Shown: one piece after another, positions 44,685 to 52,946 of the stretch
Layout of the letters: each line of letters begins with the position of its first letter
Numbering within the stretch: the stretch's first letter is position 1
Source: CAYPNP01 sp964412195
GTDB lineage: Bacteria > Acidobacteriota > JAAYUB01
DNA length: 64,000 bases
Direction of reading: 5' to 3'
Assembly (NCBI GenBank): GCA_964412195.1
Contig: CAYPNP010000005.1
Coordinates: 1 to 64,000, forward strand
Notes under the pieces: model-generated
Databases searched by the model: none
What the model was told of the DNA's origin: nothing
The model's input: the letters and a program-made list of their open reading frames with translations, nothing else
Made by a program: the position numbers and the translations under genes

Positions 44685-46232
44685 ATGACCGTCCGTCTGT
44701 GCGTGGGATTGTGGGCCCTGGGTTGCGCCGGCCTGCTCCTGGCGGCCTCCACTCCGGTGGTGCGGCCGCCCGCCGTGGCGGGGATGTGGTATCCCGGCAG
44801 CTCGGGGGACCTCAAGATCCAGGTGGAGTCGATGCTCAACCAGGCGGCGCGGAAGATCAAACCGCAGCCGGAACTTCCGCCGGTGGCGCTGATCGTGCCC
44901 CACGCCGGCTATGCCTACTCGGGAGACACCGCCGCCGCCGGCTTCGCTTACCTGAAGGGCGGCGCCTGGAAGCGGGTGATCCTGATGGGGCCGGCCCACC
45001 GCGGCTGGTTCAAGGGCGCCTCCATCACCCCCGTGGACGCGTACCGGACGCCCCTCGGCACCGTTCCCCTGGACAAGTTGACCTGCAAGGCGCTGGTGAA
45101 GCACAAAAGCAAGATCTTCGTCGAGGCGCCCGACGCGCACGCCGTGGAGCACGACCTGGAGTGCCAGCTGCCGTTCCTGCAGGTGCTGTTGCCGGACGCC
45201 TCGATCGTGCCGATCCTCATCGGCGACATGAGCGGCCCGGACTTCGACACGCTGGCCGGCGCCCTGGTCCCGCTGATGGACGCCCAGACCCTGCTGGTAG
45301 TCTCCTCGGACTTCACCCACTACGGGCCCAACTTCGGCTACACGCCGTTCCGGGAGGACGTCCCCGGCAACCTCAAGCGGTGGATGCAGGAGTCCGGCGA
45401 AGCCATCACCGCCCTCGATTTCGACCGGTTCCGCGCCCATCTCCTGGAAACGCGCGACACCATCTGCGGGCGCAACCCCATCGGGGTGGCCATCAAGGTG
45501 CTGCAGCAGCTGTCGCTGAAGAAGAAGATCGAGGGGACTGTGGTGGCGTCCACGACATCGGGGGCGATCACGGGGGACTGGACGAACTCCGTGAGCTACA
45601 TGACCATCCTGTTCCGGGATCCCCCCGCCGATCCCCCGAAGGCCGCGGCCGCACCCGAAGGGGTGGCGGAATTCAAGCTGACCGAGGCGGAGCACGGCAC
45701 CCTCCTCAAGATCGCCCGGAACACGCTGGAGCGGTATCTGACCGACGGCTCCATGATCGCCATCGGCCCGCCGGAGTACGATTTGACGGCGAACCTGCGC
45801 ACGGAATGCGGGGCGTTCGTGACCCTGACCAAGTCCGGCGACCTGCGCGGCTGCATCGGGTACGTGCTGGCGGTGAAGCCCCTCTACCAGGCCGTCTCGG
45901 AGATGGCCGTCAACGCGGCGGTGCACGACCCGCGGTTTTATCCCGTGAAAAAAGAAGAATTGAAGGACCTCCGAATCGAAATTTCGGTGCTCTCCCCGCT
46001 GGCCGCCTGCCCGGACTACCGCAAGGTCCAGGTGGGCAAGCACGGTCTGCTCATCCGCCAGGGCGGCCGGAGCGGGCTGCTGCTGCCCCAGGTGCCGGTG
46101 GAGTGGGGCTGGAACCGCGACGAGTTCCTCCGCCAGGTCTGCCACAAGGCCGGGCTCCCTCCCGACGCGTACAAGGCCGCGGATGCCGAGCTTTTCACGT
46201 TTGCGGCCGAGGTTTTCCATGAAGGAAAGTAG
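44685..46232 (+). CDS. Memo-AMMECR1 fusion (AmmeMemoRadiSam proteins B and A) with signal peptide
   Basis: 515 residues. Residues 1-25 look like a signal peptide (LCVGLWALGCAGLLLAAS). The Memo domain (about 25-300) has the metal-site histidines in VPHAGYAYSG and MGPAHRGWF and the cysteine in TICGRNPI. The AMMECR1 domain (about 335-510) has the signature LRGCIGYV and TECGAFVTL. The two are separate genes in many bacteria and one fused gene in others. The biochemical role is unknown; the pair co-occurs with a radical SAM enzyme (here at 48418). GGGAGG precedes the ATG, and the DUF362 gene overlaps its end by 14 bp. Confidence 0.93.
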   Translation: MTVRLCVGLWALGCAGLLLAASTPVVRPPAVAGMWYPGSSGDLKIQVESMLNQAARKIKPQPELPPVALIVPHAGYAYSGDTAAAGFAYLKGGAWKRVILMGPAHRGWFKGASITPVDAYRTPLGTVPLDKLTCKALVKHKSKIFVEAPDAHAVEHDLECQLPFLQVLLPDASIVPILIGDMSGPDFDTLAGALVPLMDAQTLLVVSSDFTHYGPNFGYTPFREDVPGNLKRWMQESGEAITALDFDRFRAHLLETRDTICGRNPIGVAIKVLQQLSLKKKIEGTVVASTTSGAITGDWTNSVSYMTILFRDPPADPPKAAAAPEGVAEFKLTEAEHGTLLKIARNTLERYLTDGSMIAIGPPEYDLTANLRTECGAFVTLTKSGDLRGCIGYVLAVKPLYQAVSEMAVNAAVHDPRFYPVKKEELKDLRIEISVLSPLAACPDYRKVQVGKHGLLIRQGGRSGLLLPQVPVEWGWNRDEFLRQVCHKAGLPPDAYKAADAELFTFAAEVFHEGK

Positions 46233-47211
46233 GCGCCGGTTCCTGCGGCAGGCTGCCGGCGTGCTGGCGGCCGGCCCGGTACTGCTGACGGGCGCCCGCG
46301 GCTTTGTGCGGAACGCCTACGGAGAATCGCTGTCCCCCGACGTGTGGAAGGGGCGCGTGGCCGAGGTGCACGACGACGCCTATTCGGCCTTCGACGCCAA
46401 CCCTCAGGGGATCCTGGACCGCGGGTTGTGCCGGCTGCTGTCCGCCGACAAGCCGTCGGAGGCGTGGAAGCGCTTGTTCCGCGCCGACGACGTGGTGGCG
46501 GTGAAGGTGAACACGCTGGGCGGGAGGAACCTGTCGCCCGGCTACCCGCTGATCAAGGCCATCGTGCGGGGCCTGGGCCTGGCGGGGATCCGGCCCGAGC
46601 AGGTGATCGTGTGGGACCGCTCCTCCCGCGAACTCCAGCGGGCCGGCTATCCCGTCAACACCTCGGGGCCGGGGCTGAAGGTGTTCGGCACCGATGCCCT
46701 GCAGAACGGCTATGGAGCGCAGATCGAGCAGGCCATGTCGGTGGGCTCCTGCTTCTCGCGGATCCTGACCCAATACTGCACTGCGGTGATCAACGTCGGC
46801 GTCCTCAAGGACCACGATCTGGCCGGACTGTCCGCCCTCCTGAAGAATTTCTACGGCGTCATCCACAATCCCAACAAGTACCACGACGGCAACTGCTCGC
46901 CGTACGTGGCGCACGTCAGCACGCACCCGGCCATCCGGAACAAGGTCCGGCTGCACGTGGTCGACGCGCCGGTGGGGCAGTATCACGGCGGGCCCGCCTT
47001 CCACGCCAGCCGCACCTGGCCCTTCCGCGGCCTGCTGCTGGCCGCGGACGGCGTCGCCGCCGACCGGATCGCCCTCGGGCACATCGAGCGTCAGCGCAGC
47101 CAGGCCGGCCTGAAGCCGCTGGCCGCGGAGAAGCGCTACCCCGCTTGGCTGGACGTCGCGGCCCAGCTCGGCCTCGGCGTCGGCAACCCCGCCTCGATCC
47201 AGGTGGTCTGA
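46219..47211 (+). CDS. Twin-arginine-exported DUF362 protein
   Basis: 330 residues. The N-terminus MKESRRRFLRQAAGVLAAG is a textbook Tat signal (SRRRFLR plus hydrophobic stretch). The body matches DUF362 (AVKVNTLGGRNLSPGYPLIK; IIWDRSS-like segment VIVWDRSSRELQRAGY; INVGVLKDHDLAGLSALLKN; YGVIHNPNKYHDGNCSPYV). DUF362 proteins often carry iron-sulfur clusters; here no ferredoxin motif is appended. It overlaps the Memo-AMMECR1 gene by 14 bp, so translation is coupled. An association with the Memo radical-SAM set is an inference from this coupling. Confidence 0.9.
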   Translation: MKESRRRFLRQAAGVLAAGPVLLTGARGFVRNAYGESLSPDVWKGRVAEVHDDAYSAFDANPQGILDRGLCRLLSADKPSEAWKRLFRADDVVAVKVNTLGGRNLSPGYPLIKAIVRGLGLAGIRPEQVIVWDRSSRELQRAGYPVNTSGPGLKVFGTDALQNGYGAQIEQAMSVGSCFSRILTQYCTAVINVGVLKDHDLAGLSALLKNFYGVIHNPNKYHDGNCSPYVAHVSTHPAIRNKVRLHVVDAPVGQYHGGPAFHASRTWPFRGLLLAADGVAADRIALGHIERQRSQAGLKPLAAEKRYPAWLDVAAQLGLGVGNPASIQVV

Positions 47212-47485
47212 TCCCCTCCCAATCGTGCTCGTGCTCGTCATCGTGCTCGTGCTCGACGGATGACCGGTGACCGATGACCGGTGACCGATCGTACTCGTCG
47301 ATCGTAATCGTACTCGTACTCGTAATCGAATCAATCAATTACACGCAGAGACGCAAAGTTCGCAGGGACCGGAGCGCGGACGTCCCCGTCCGCACGGTTA
47401 AACCCATAATTGAGGAATCGGATATTGGGTGAATCGGGAAGGCGTCTAGAAATGGAAAGAGACAATCGCAGATATAGGAATCGAT
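47212..47485. repeat. Simple-sequence and composite repeats, left edge of AT-rich island
   Basis: 47221-47330 consists of CGTGCTCG, GACCGGTGACC and CGTACTCGTAATCG units. Then comes ACGCAGAGACGCAAAG (47342-47357) and GCGCGGACGTCCCCGTCCGCACGG (about 47374-47397), written here only as a landmark of the inverted repeat whose partner is at 48247-48273. No gene is seen before the AT-rich ORF. Confidence 0.6.
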
Positions 47486-47878
47486 TTATACACCCTCGAT
47501 AAGGTGATAGATGAATCGAACGGATACCAAAACTTGAAGAAGCACTCCTATCAGGCCTGCTGAACATAATGCCCGACAGCGTTTCCAGTGAATCCCAAAA
47601 ATCAGAACCTCGTATATAGCCAGAACAAGGAAAGTGATCAACCACAAGCAAAGTGGTAGAGCGAAGGGATCGATCGATTCATCGACTTGAGTGGGCAGGA
47701 GAATTAAGTGGAATCGCCAAAGAATGACAGATCCCCAAAACGCCAAGTTTGAATACAAGATGAGGAGCAAACACTTAAGAGGTCTCCCATATTTGCTAAT
47801 CATTAATCCCAAAGCCAACAGCATCCAGCCGAGAGTGAAGAAACTAAAATAGTAAAGTCTACTCTCGCTGATCTGCAA
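47486..47878 (-). CDS. Hypothetical four-helix membrane protein in AT-rich island
   Basis: 130 residues from a TTG start (or about 112 from the internal ATG). Four hydrophobic helices span about 10-27, 36-54, 72-94 and 105-125. Not recognised. Base composition (AT-rich, codons such as AAA, TTA, ATT) contrasts sharply with all core genes, and the gene lies within a region bounded by inverted repeats. No convincing ribosome site is present. It could be the tail of a longer frameshifted gene together with the short frame at 47803-47979. Confidence 0.45.
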   Translation of the reverse strand: MQISESRLYYFSFFTLGWMLLALGLMISKYGRPLKCLLLILYSNLAFWGSVILWRFHLILLPTQVDESIDPFALPLCLWLITFLVLAIYEVLIFGIHWKRCRALCSAGLIGVLLQVLVSVRFIYHLIEGV

Positions 47879-47979
47879 GCCTTTAAGAAACGAGCAACAC
47901 TATTCCAATCAGGACACACATCCATGAACTCCAGCTTGCTTTTGAACTCATTGGGAGATTTGTCATCAACAGATTTCAT
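47803..47979 (-). CDS. Short AT-rich open frame, doubtful
   Basis: 58 residues from an ATG (MKSVDDKSPNEFKSKLEF). Hydrophilic N-terminal part, then a frame that overlaps the membrane protein gene by 76 bp. It may be a small real gene, or the original N-terminal part of the membrane protein separated from it by a frameshift. Composition is that of the surrounding island. Confidence 0.25.
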   Translation of the reverse strand: MKSVDDKSPNEFKSKLEFMDVCPDWNSVARFLKACRSARVDFTILVSSLSAGCCWLWD

Positions 47980-47991
47980 AAATAATACCAC

Positions 47992-48417
47992 ATCAAAATG
48001 TCAGTTCCTTGCGTCCTAACGAAACAGGGTGAGACAACCGAAGGCAGACGGCGACGTTAGCCGGAGACCAGGCCAGTCCCGGCATGGTCGGTTGCAGCCA
48101 CCGGCAAGTCGCACCACCGCCAGGTTGCAATGAATTCTCCTAACTGCGCCCGGAGGCGGAGCGGGGAAATGTCAGGGTGTCAGGAGTCTCTTGCTGGTTC
48201 ATCAACTCGTTCTTACGATTCACCGATTCTCCGATCCCCGCTCAACCGTGCGGACGAGGACGTCCGCGCTCCGCTGAATCCCCGTTTCCTCCCGACGGCT
48301 TTTAAAGTACAATCATTTCAGCCGGAATCGCGGCGCAGGAGAATCGGCAGCGAGGCTTTGTGCTCACCTTCCGGCAGTTGCACAGAGTTCATAAAATGTT
48401 AGATATAGGTCGTTTAG
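47992..48417. repeat. Right edge of AT-rich island; no gene seen
   Basis: A gene-free 426-bp stretch. It returns to GC-rich sequence near 48010, contains CCTAACG/CGTTAG half-sites (48013-48052), a partial GTCAGGGTGTCAGGAG repeat (48175) and the inverted partner (48247-48273) of the repeat at 47371-47399. A possible AmrS promoter is at its right end. Confidence 0.5.
48378..48405 (+). promoter_or_regulatory. Putative promoter before amrS
   Basis: TTGCAC (48378-48383), 16 bp, TAGATA (48400-48405), ending 12 bases before the ATG at 48418. The resulting leader would be about 5 nt, again close to leaderless. Confidence 0.35.
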
Positions 48418-49620
48418 ATGAGAAAACCTAAGAATGTATTGAAAGATATAAGAACATCTGAAACGCAAGACCGGGTCTGGAGCCGCAGGGATCTGATGGG
48501 TCTGGCGGCAATGGCCTCCTGCGGCTGTCTCCTGGCGCAGGATTCGGCCGGTACCGGAAAGAAGGTGGACTTGGGCGGCCTCCAGTTCAAGGCCGAGGAG
48601 ACGTTCCCGGCCGTGGATGCCCGCTTCTACGAGCAGCTGGGCGCTAAGAAGATCCGCTGTAAGCTTTGCCCCCAGGAGTGTGCGGTGGCCGACCAGGAGC
48701 GCGGGACATGCGGAGTCCGCGAAAACAGGGACGGGAAATACTTCACGCTGGTCCATTCCCGGGTCTGCACCGCCCATGTCGACCCGATCGAGAAAAAGCC
48801 CCTGTTCCACTACCTGCCGGGGACGAACGCCTTCTCCATCGCCACGCCCGGCTGCAACATGGAATGCCAGTACTGCCAGAATTGGCAGATCTCGCAGTTC
48901 CGGCCGGAGCAGATCGAGTGCGTGAACCTGCCGCCCGCGTCCCTGGCAGCGGCGGCAAAACGGTACGGCGCGCCCACCGTGGCCTACACCTATTCCGAGC
49001 CGGTGATCTACTACGAATACATGTACGACGCGGCGGTGGAAGCCCGCAAGGCCGGCCTCGGCAACGTCATGATCTCCAACGGATACATCCAGCTGGAGCC
49101 GCTCCGGAAGCTGATCCCAATGCTCTCGGCCATCAAGGTCGATTTCAAGGGATTTTCCGAGGACTTCTACGCCAAGGTGTGCCGCGGAAAGCTGAAGCCG
49201 GTGCTGGACGCCCTCACGGCCATCGCCGCCAGCAGGATCTGGCTCGAGCTGGTGATGCTGGTCGTGCCGACGCTCAACGACGACCTGGCCGAGAACAAGG
49301 CCATGTTCCGGTGGATCCGGCAGAACCTGGGCGATCAGGTGCCGGTGCACCTGACCCGGTTCCACCCGATGTACAAGCTCCAGAACCTGCCCTCGACGCC
49401 GGTGGCCACGCTGGAGCGCCTCCATAAGGAAGCTCAGCAGGCGGGGCTGAAATTCGCCTACATCGGCAACGTGTACGGCCATCCCGCCGAAAACACCTAC
49501 TGCCCGTCCTGCCGAAAGCTCCTGATCGAGCGGACCGGCTTCGAAATCGAGCAGAACCGCATCGCGAAGGGGAAGTGCCCGGATTGCGGGACGGCCATCC
49601 CGGGGGTGTTCTCCGGATGA
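48418..49620 (+). CDS. amrS: AmmeMemoRadiSam radical SAM enzyme with Tat-like N-terminus
   Basis: 400 residues, the radical SAM partner of Memo/AMMECR1. The cluster motif is CNMECQYC (CxxxCxxC, near residue 145). An N-terminal Cys block CKLCPQEC...GTCGVRE precedes it and a C-terminal ribbon CPSC...CPDC follows; both are standard for this family. The first 45 residues are unusual: RVWSRRDLMGLAAMASCGCL resembles a twin-arginine signal with a possible lipobox (MASC). ATG 48418 is the only sensible start, without a good ribosome site. larA follows with ATGA overlap. The reaction is unknown. Confidence 0.92.
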   Translation: MRKPKNVLKDIRTSETQDRVWSRRDLMGLAAMASCGCLLAQDSAGTGKKVDLGGLQFKAEETFPAVDARFYEQLGAKKIRCKLCPQECAVADQERGTCGVRENRDGKYFTLVHSRVCTAHVDPIEKKPLFHYLPGTNAFSIATPGCNMECQYCQNWQISQFRPEQIECVNLPPASLAAAAKRYGAPTVAYTYSEPVIYYEYMYDAAVEARKAGLGNVMISNGYIQLEPLRKLIPMLSAIKVDFKGFSEDFYAKVCRGKLKPVLDALTAIAASRIWLELVMLVVPTLNDDLAENKAMFRWIRQNLGDQVPVHLTRFHPMYKLQNLPSTPVATLERLHKEAQQAGLKFAYIGNVYGHPAENTYCPSCRKLLIERTGFEIEQNRIAKGKCPDCGTAIPGVFSG

Positions 49621-50903
49621 AAGTGACTCTCAGGTACGATGACCGCTTCGTGGAGCTGGACCTGCCGCCCGGCCGGTTCGAGTCCGTCGAGCCCGCGGTG
49701 TCCCCCACGGCCCGCGACCTGGACGCGCTGCTTTCCTCGGCCCTGGCCCGCCCGTGGGACGGTCCGGGATTCGGCGACTTTCTGCGGGGGAAGCGGCGCC
49801 TGCTCCTGGTGGTCTCGGACGCCACGCGCCGCACCGGGGCGGAGGAGGTCCTGCCGCTGCTGGCGAAGCACGTCCGGGCGTGGCAGGGGGCCGGGCCGGA
49901 GATCCGGATCGTCATCGCCACCGGCATCCACCGCGATCCGCGCCCGGCGGAGGTCGAGTCCTTGGTCCCGGCCGGCCTGTTCCCGAATGCCGCGGTCGTG
50001 GCGCACCACGCCGACCGGCAGGAGGAGATGGATCGTTTCGGCCGGACCTCCTTCGGTAACGAAGTCTGGCTGAACCGGTCGGTGCGCTGGGCCGACGCTG
50101 TCGTCGTGTGCGGGGGGGTCGGGTACCACTATTTTGCCGGCTTCAGCGGCGGGCGGAAGAGCCTGCTGCCCGGGCTGGCGGGACAGCGGTCCATCCAGTT
50201 CAACCACAACCTGGTGTTCCGGCCGGACGGGTCCGGCCGCCACCCTGGAGCGGCCACCGCCCGGCTGGACGACAACCCGGTCCACATCGACATGATGGAG
50301 GCCATGGCCATGGTCGGCCACGACCGGATCTTCACCGTGAGCACACTGCTGAACGGGGAGGGCCGGATCACGGACCTGGTGGCGGGGCACCCCGTCACGT
50401 CCCACCGCGAGGCGTGCCGGCGCTACCTGGCCTCCCACAGCGCCGCGCTGCCCCGGGCGGCTGACGTGGTGGTGGCCAGTGCCGGCGGCTTCCCGCGGGA
50501 CATCAACATGATCCAGTCCCACAAGGCCGTCGAGATGGCCCGACACGCGCTGCGGCCGGGTGGAGCCCTGGTGGTGCTGGCCGGATGCCGGGAAGGGATG
50601 GGCCATCCCTCGTTCTTCCCCTGGTTCCGCTTCCGGACGGAGGTGGAGTTCCGGCAAGCGCTCGTCCGCGATTACGTCATCAACGGGCAGACAGCGCTGG
50701 CCCTGTTCGAAAAAGCCTGCCGGTACCGGATCTACCTGGTCTCGCAGCTGCCGCCGGATCAAGTCCGGCAGATGGGGCTGATCCCGGTGGACGATCCGGC
50801 GGAGGCACTCCGGCAGGCGCTGGGCGGCTTGCCGGAGGGCTGGCGGGGCGTCGTGCTGCCCCAGGCGGGTGTGACCTTGTGCCGGGTGGAGCCCGCCGCA
50901 TGA
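49617..50903 (+). CDS. larA: LarA-like nickel-dependent racemase
   Basis: 428 residues of the lactate racemase family, whose members use a nickel-pincer (NPN) nucleotide to racemise 2-hydroxyacids. The catalytic and cofactor-binding region reads ATGIHRDP (near residue 103), YHYFAGFSGGRKSLLPGLAG (about 175-195, with the lysine that tethers the pincer cofactor) and QFNHN. Start ATG overlaps the amrS stop. The downstream glcD gene encodes a 2-hydroxyacid oxidase, so the two may process both enantiomers of lactate or a similar acid. The cofactor-making larB, larC and larE are not in the window, and the true substrate is unproven. Confidence 0.9.
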   Translation: MKVTLRYDDRFVELDLPPGRFESVEPAVSPTARDLDALLSSALARPWDGPGFGDFLRGKRRLLLVVSDATRRTGAEEVLPLLAKHVRAWQGAGPEIRIVIATGIHRDPRPAEVESLVPAGLFPNAAVVAHHADRQEEMDRFGRTSFGNEVWLNRSVRWADAVVVCGGVGYHYFAGFSGGRKSLLPGLAGQRSIQFNHNLVFRPDGSGRHPGAATARLDDNPVHIDMMEAMAMVGHDRIFTVSTLLNGEGRITDLVAGHPVTSHREACRRYLASHSAALPRAADVVVASAGGFPRDINMIQSHKAVEMARHALRPGGALVVLAGCREGMGHPSFFPWFRFRTEVEFRQALVRDYVINGQTALALFEKACRYRIYLVSQLPPDQVRQMGLIPVDDPAEALRQALGGLPEGWRGVVLPQAGVTLCRVEPAA

Positions 50904-52288
50904 CTCTGAACGAAGCCTTCCTCCATCGTTTGCGCAAGCTCGTGGGCGAGCGGGGGGCGGAGAATTCGCCCGAGTCCCTGTATGCCCACTCGTTCGACGC
51001 CACCAACGAGCCCCGCCTTCCGGACGTGGTGGTGTTCCCCGAGAGCGAGGACCAGGTGTCCAGGGTGCTGGCCCTGTGCCATCGCCACCGCGTGCCGGTG
51101 ACGCCGCGCGGAGCCGGCGTGGGATTTTCCGGCGGGTGCGTGCCGTCGCGGGGTGGGGTGGTGCTGGCGCTGACCCGGATGAACCGCATCCTCGAGATCG
51201 ACCCCGACAACCTGGTGGCGGTGGTGGAGCCGGGTGTCGTGACCCAGGAGCTGCAGGACGCGGCCAATCGCCACGGCCTGTTCTACCCGCCCGACCCGGC
51301 CAGCGTGCGCAGCTCCACCATCGGCGGCAACGTCGCCGAGTGCGCCGGCGGGCTGAGCGCGGTCAAGTACGGCGTGACGAAGCATTACGTCCTGGGAATG
51401 CGCTTCGTCCTGCCCGACGGCCGGTTCGGGGAGATCGGCGGGAAGACCGTCAAGAATGTCGCCGGCTACGACCTGCTGGGGCTCCTCGTCGGATCGGAGG
51501 GGACGCTGGCGGTCATGACCCGGTTCACCCTGAAGCTCCTGCCGCTGCCGGCGTCCCGCCGCACCCTGCTGGTGGCCTACCCCGGCGTGGAAGCGGCCGG
51601 CGCCTCGGTTTCGCGAATCATCCGGTCGCGCATCATCCCGACCGCCCTGGAACTGATGGACCGGCCGTCCATCGACGCGGTGGAAAAGATCCTGCCGTAC
51701 GGGGTCCCGGCGGAGGCCCGCGCCCTGCTGCTGGTGGAGCTGGACGGCCAGCCCGCCGACGTGGCGGCCGGCGAGGAGGCTCTCCGGGAGGTGCTGCGAG
51801 GGAGTGCGGGCACGGTGCTGCGGGCCGCCGCCGACGAGGCGGAGCGGGAGAAGATCTGGGATTTCCGGCGGGCCATCTCGCCGGCCATCGTGCGCCTGGG
51901 CAGCCTGAAGATCAACGAGGACATCGTCGTTCCACGAAGTGAAATTCCCGCGATAATCAGGGAAATTGAGTCGGTTTCCCTCAAGTATGATCTGAACATT
52001 ATTTCGTTCGGCCATGCCGGGGACGGGAACATCCATGTCAACATCATGATCGCCCGGAAGAATCCCTCGGAAAGGGAGCGGGCGGCCCAAGCGGTGAGGG
52101 AGATCCTGACGGCCGCCGTCTCCCTGGGTGGAGCCATCAGCGGGGAGCACGGTATCGGCCTGACGAAAAAGGATTATCTCCCCCTCAACCTCTCGCCGGA
52201 GGTGCTGGACATCAGCCTCCGGATCAAGCGGGCGTTCGATCCCCGCGGCATCCTCAATCCCGGAAAGATCTTTCCCGTCGAGCCGTGA
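50900..52288 (+). CDS. FAD-linked 2-hydroxyacid oxidase, GlcD family
   Basis: 462 residues. The FAD-binding (PCMH) domain shows VPVTPRGAGVGFSGGCVPSRGG (about 70-92, flavin pyrophosphate loop), PPDPAS...STIGGNVAECAGG and YDLLGLLVGSEGTLAV. The C-terminal cap has the histidine pair FGHAGDGNIHVNIM and the SGEHGIGLTK motif that binds substrate carboxylate. Family members oxidise glycolate or D-lactate. ATGA overlap with larA argues for a shared pathway. Its own stop overlaps the next start as GTGA. Confidence 0.93.
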   Translation: MTLNEAFLHRLRKLVGERGAENSPESLYAHSFDATNEPRLPDVVVFPESEDQVSRVLALCHRHRVPVTPRGAGVGFSGGCVPSRGGVVLALTRMNRILEIDPDNLVAVVEPGVVTQELQDAANRHGLFYPPDPASVRSSTIGGNVAECAGGLSAVKYGVTKHYVLGMRFVLPDGRFGEIGGKTVKNVAGYDLLGLLVGSEGTLAVMTRFTLKLLPLPASRRTLLVAYPGVEAAGASVSRIIRSRIIPTALELMDRPSIDAVEKILPYGVPAEARALLLVELDGQPADVAAGEEALREVLRGSAGTVLRAAADEAEREKIWDFRRAISPAIVRLGSLKINEDIVVPRSEIPAIIREIESVSLKYDLNIISFGHAGDGNIHVNIMIARKNPSERERAAQAVREILTAAVSLGGAISGEHGIGLTKKDYLPLNLSPEVLDISLRIKRAFDPRGILNPGKIFPVEP

Positions 52289-52707
52289 TCTGCATGGGTT
52301 CCAAGACCATCTACTGCCCGCGCAACAAGCATTTCAAGGACACGCTGGTCTGCCGCCTGAACTGCCCCACGGCCCGGCGCTGCCGGATCTTCCAGGATTA
52401 CGCGGCCGCCAATGGGCCGGAACTGGAAGCACGCCTCGAGGAATACCTGGCGCAGCGGTCGGGCCGATTCGATCGACATTTCTCACTGGAGGTGAAGTCC
52501 GTCATGAAAGAAGAATTGTTCATGGTCCTCGACGAGGAAGGCAAGACCGTGCTCATGAAGCGGGAGGAAGTCCTCAAGCAGGCGGAGAAGGGTGTCCACT
52601 TCCGCCACATCTACCGGATCTCCCACGAAATGGAACTGCGCTACCAGCTCGTCCCCAAGCAGGAGAAAGCATCCCGGCGCGCCGCCAAATCGGCCCCGAA
52701 GCCCTAG
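52285..52707 (+). CDS. Hypothetical Cys-rich small protein (140 aa)
   Basis: Not recognised. Residues 1-35 contain five cysteines (MICMGSK, IYCPRNK, LVCRLNCPTARRCRIF), with spacing that could bind zinc or an Fe-S cluster. The rest is hydrophilic with a helical FMVLDEEGKTVLMKREEVLK segment and a basic tail (KASRRAAKSAPKP). The GTG start overlaps the glcD stop, so it is the fourth member of the coupled amrS-larA-glcD unit. Many glcD genes are followed by the Fe-S protein GlcF, but no CCG motif is present, so it is not GlcF. An ATG at 52294 is an alternative start. Confidence 0.65.
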   Translation: MICMGSKTIYCPRNKHFKDTLVCRLNCPTARRCRIFQDYAAANGPELEARLEEYLAQRSGRFDRHFSLEVKSVMKEELFMVLDEEGKTVLMKREEVLKQAEKGVHFRHIYRISHEMELRYQLVPKQEKASRRAAKSAPKP

Positions 52708-52804
52708 CTCCCGCCAGGGATTCGCTGCGGGCCGATCGCCGGCGGAGCGGCAAAGACCGCCCGGTCCGCATCCGGACGGCGGCCGCTGCATCTTTCTTAT
52801 GGAC

Positions 52805-52864
52805 AAAAGGTATGCTCCGTGGCATAGTTGCGGCTGTAAATCTATTTTTTGAAATATACCTTTT
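52805..52864. promoter_or_regulatory. Inverted repeat upstream of mdh
   Basis: AAAAGGTAT (52805-52813) and ATACCTTTT (52856-52864) form a 9-bp inverted repeat with 42 bp between. It lies in the 240-bp AT-rich spacer before mdh and may be an operator or a leader hairpin. No clear -10/-35 pair was found. Confidence 0.3.
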
Positions 52865-52946
52865 GGCGGTCCCTGGTGTTCGGATTTTTCGCTTCTCCCG
52901 AATATCCACTTGAATCATCACAGTTTACCATTTGAAGGAGGACGTT

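Noticed and set aside
47221..47330. CRISPR or iteron array in the CGTGCTCG/CGTACTCG tract
   Set aside because: Units are short, degenerate and without unique spacers, and no replication gene is nearby; treated as simple-sequence repeat.
52285..52707. GlcF (Fe-S subunit of glycolate oxidase) after glcD
   Set aside because: Only 140 residues, no CCG-containing repeats and no ferredoxin motifs; called hypothetical.
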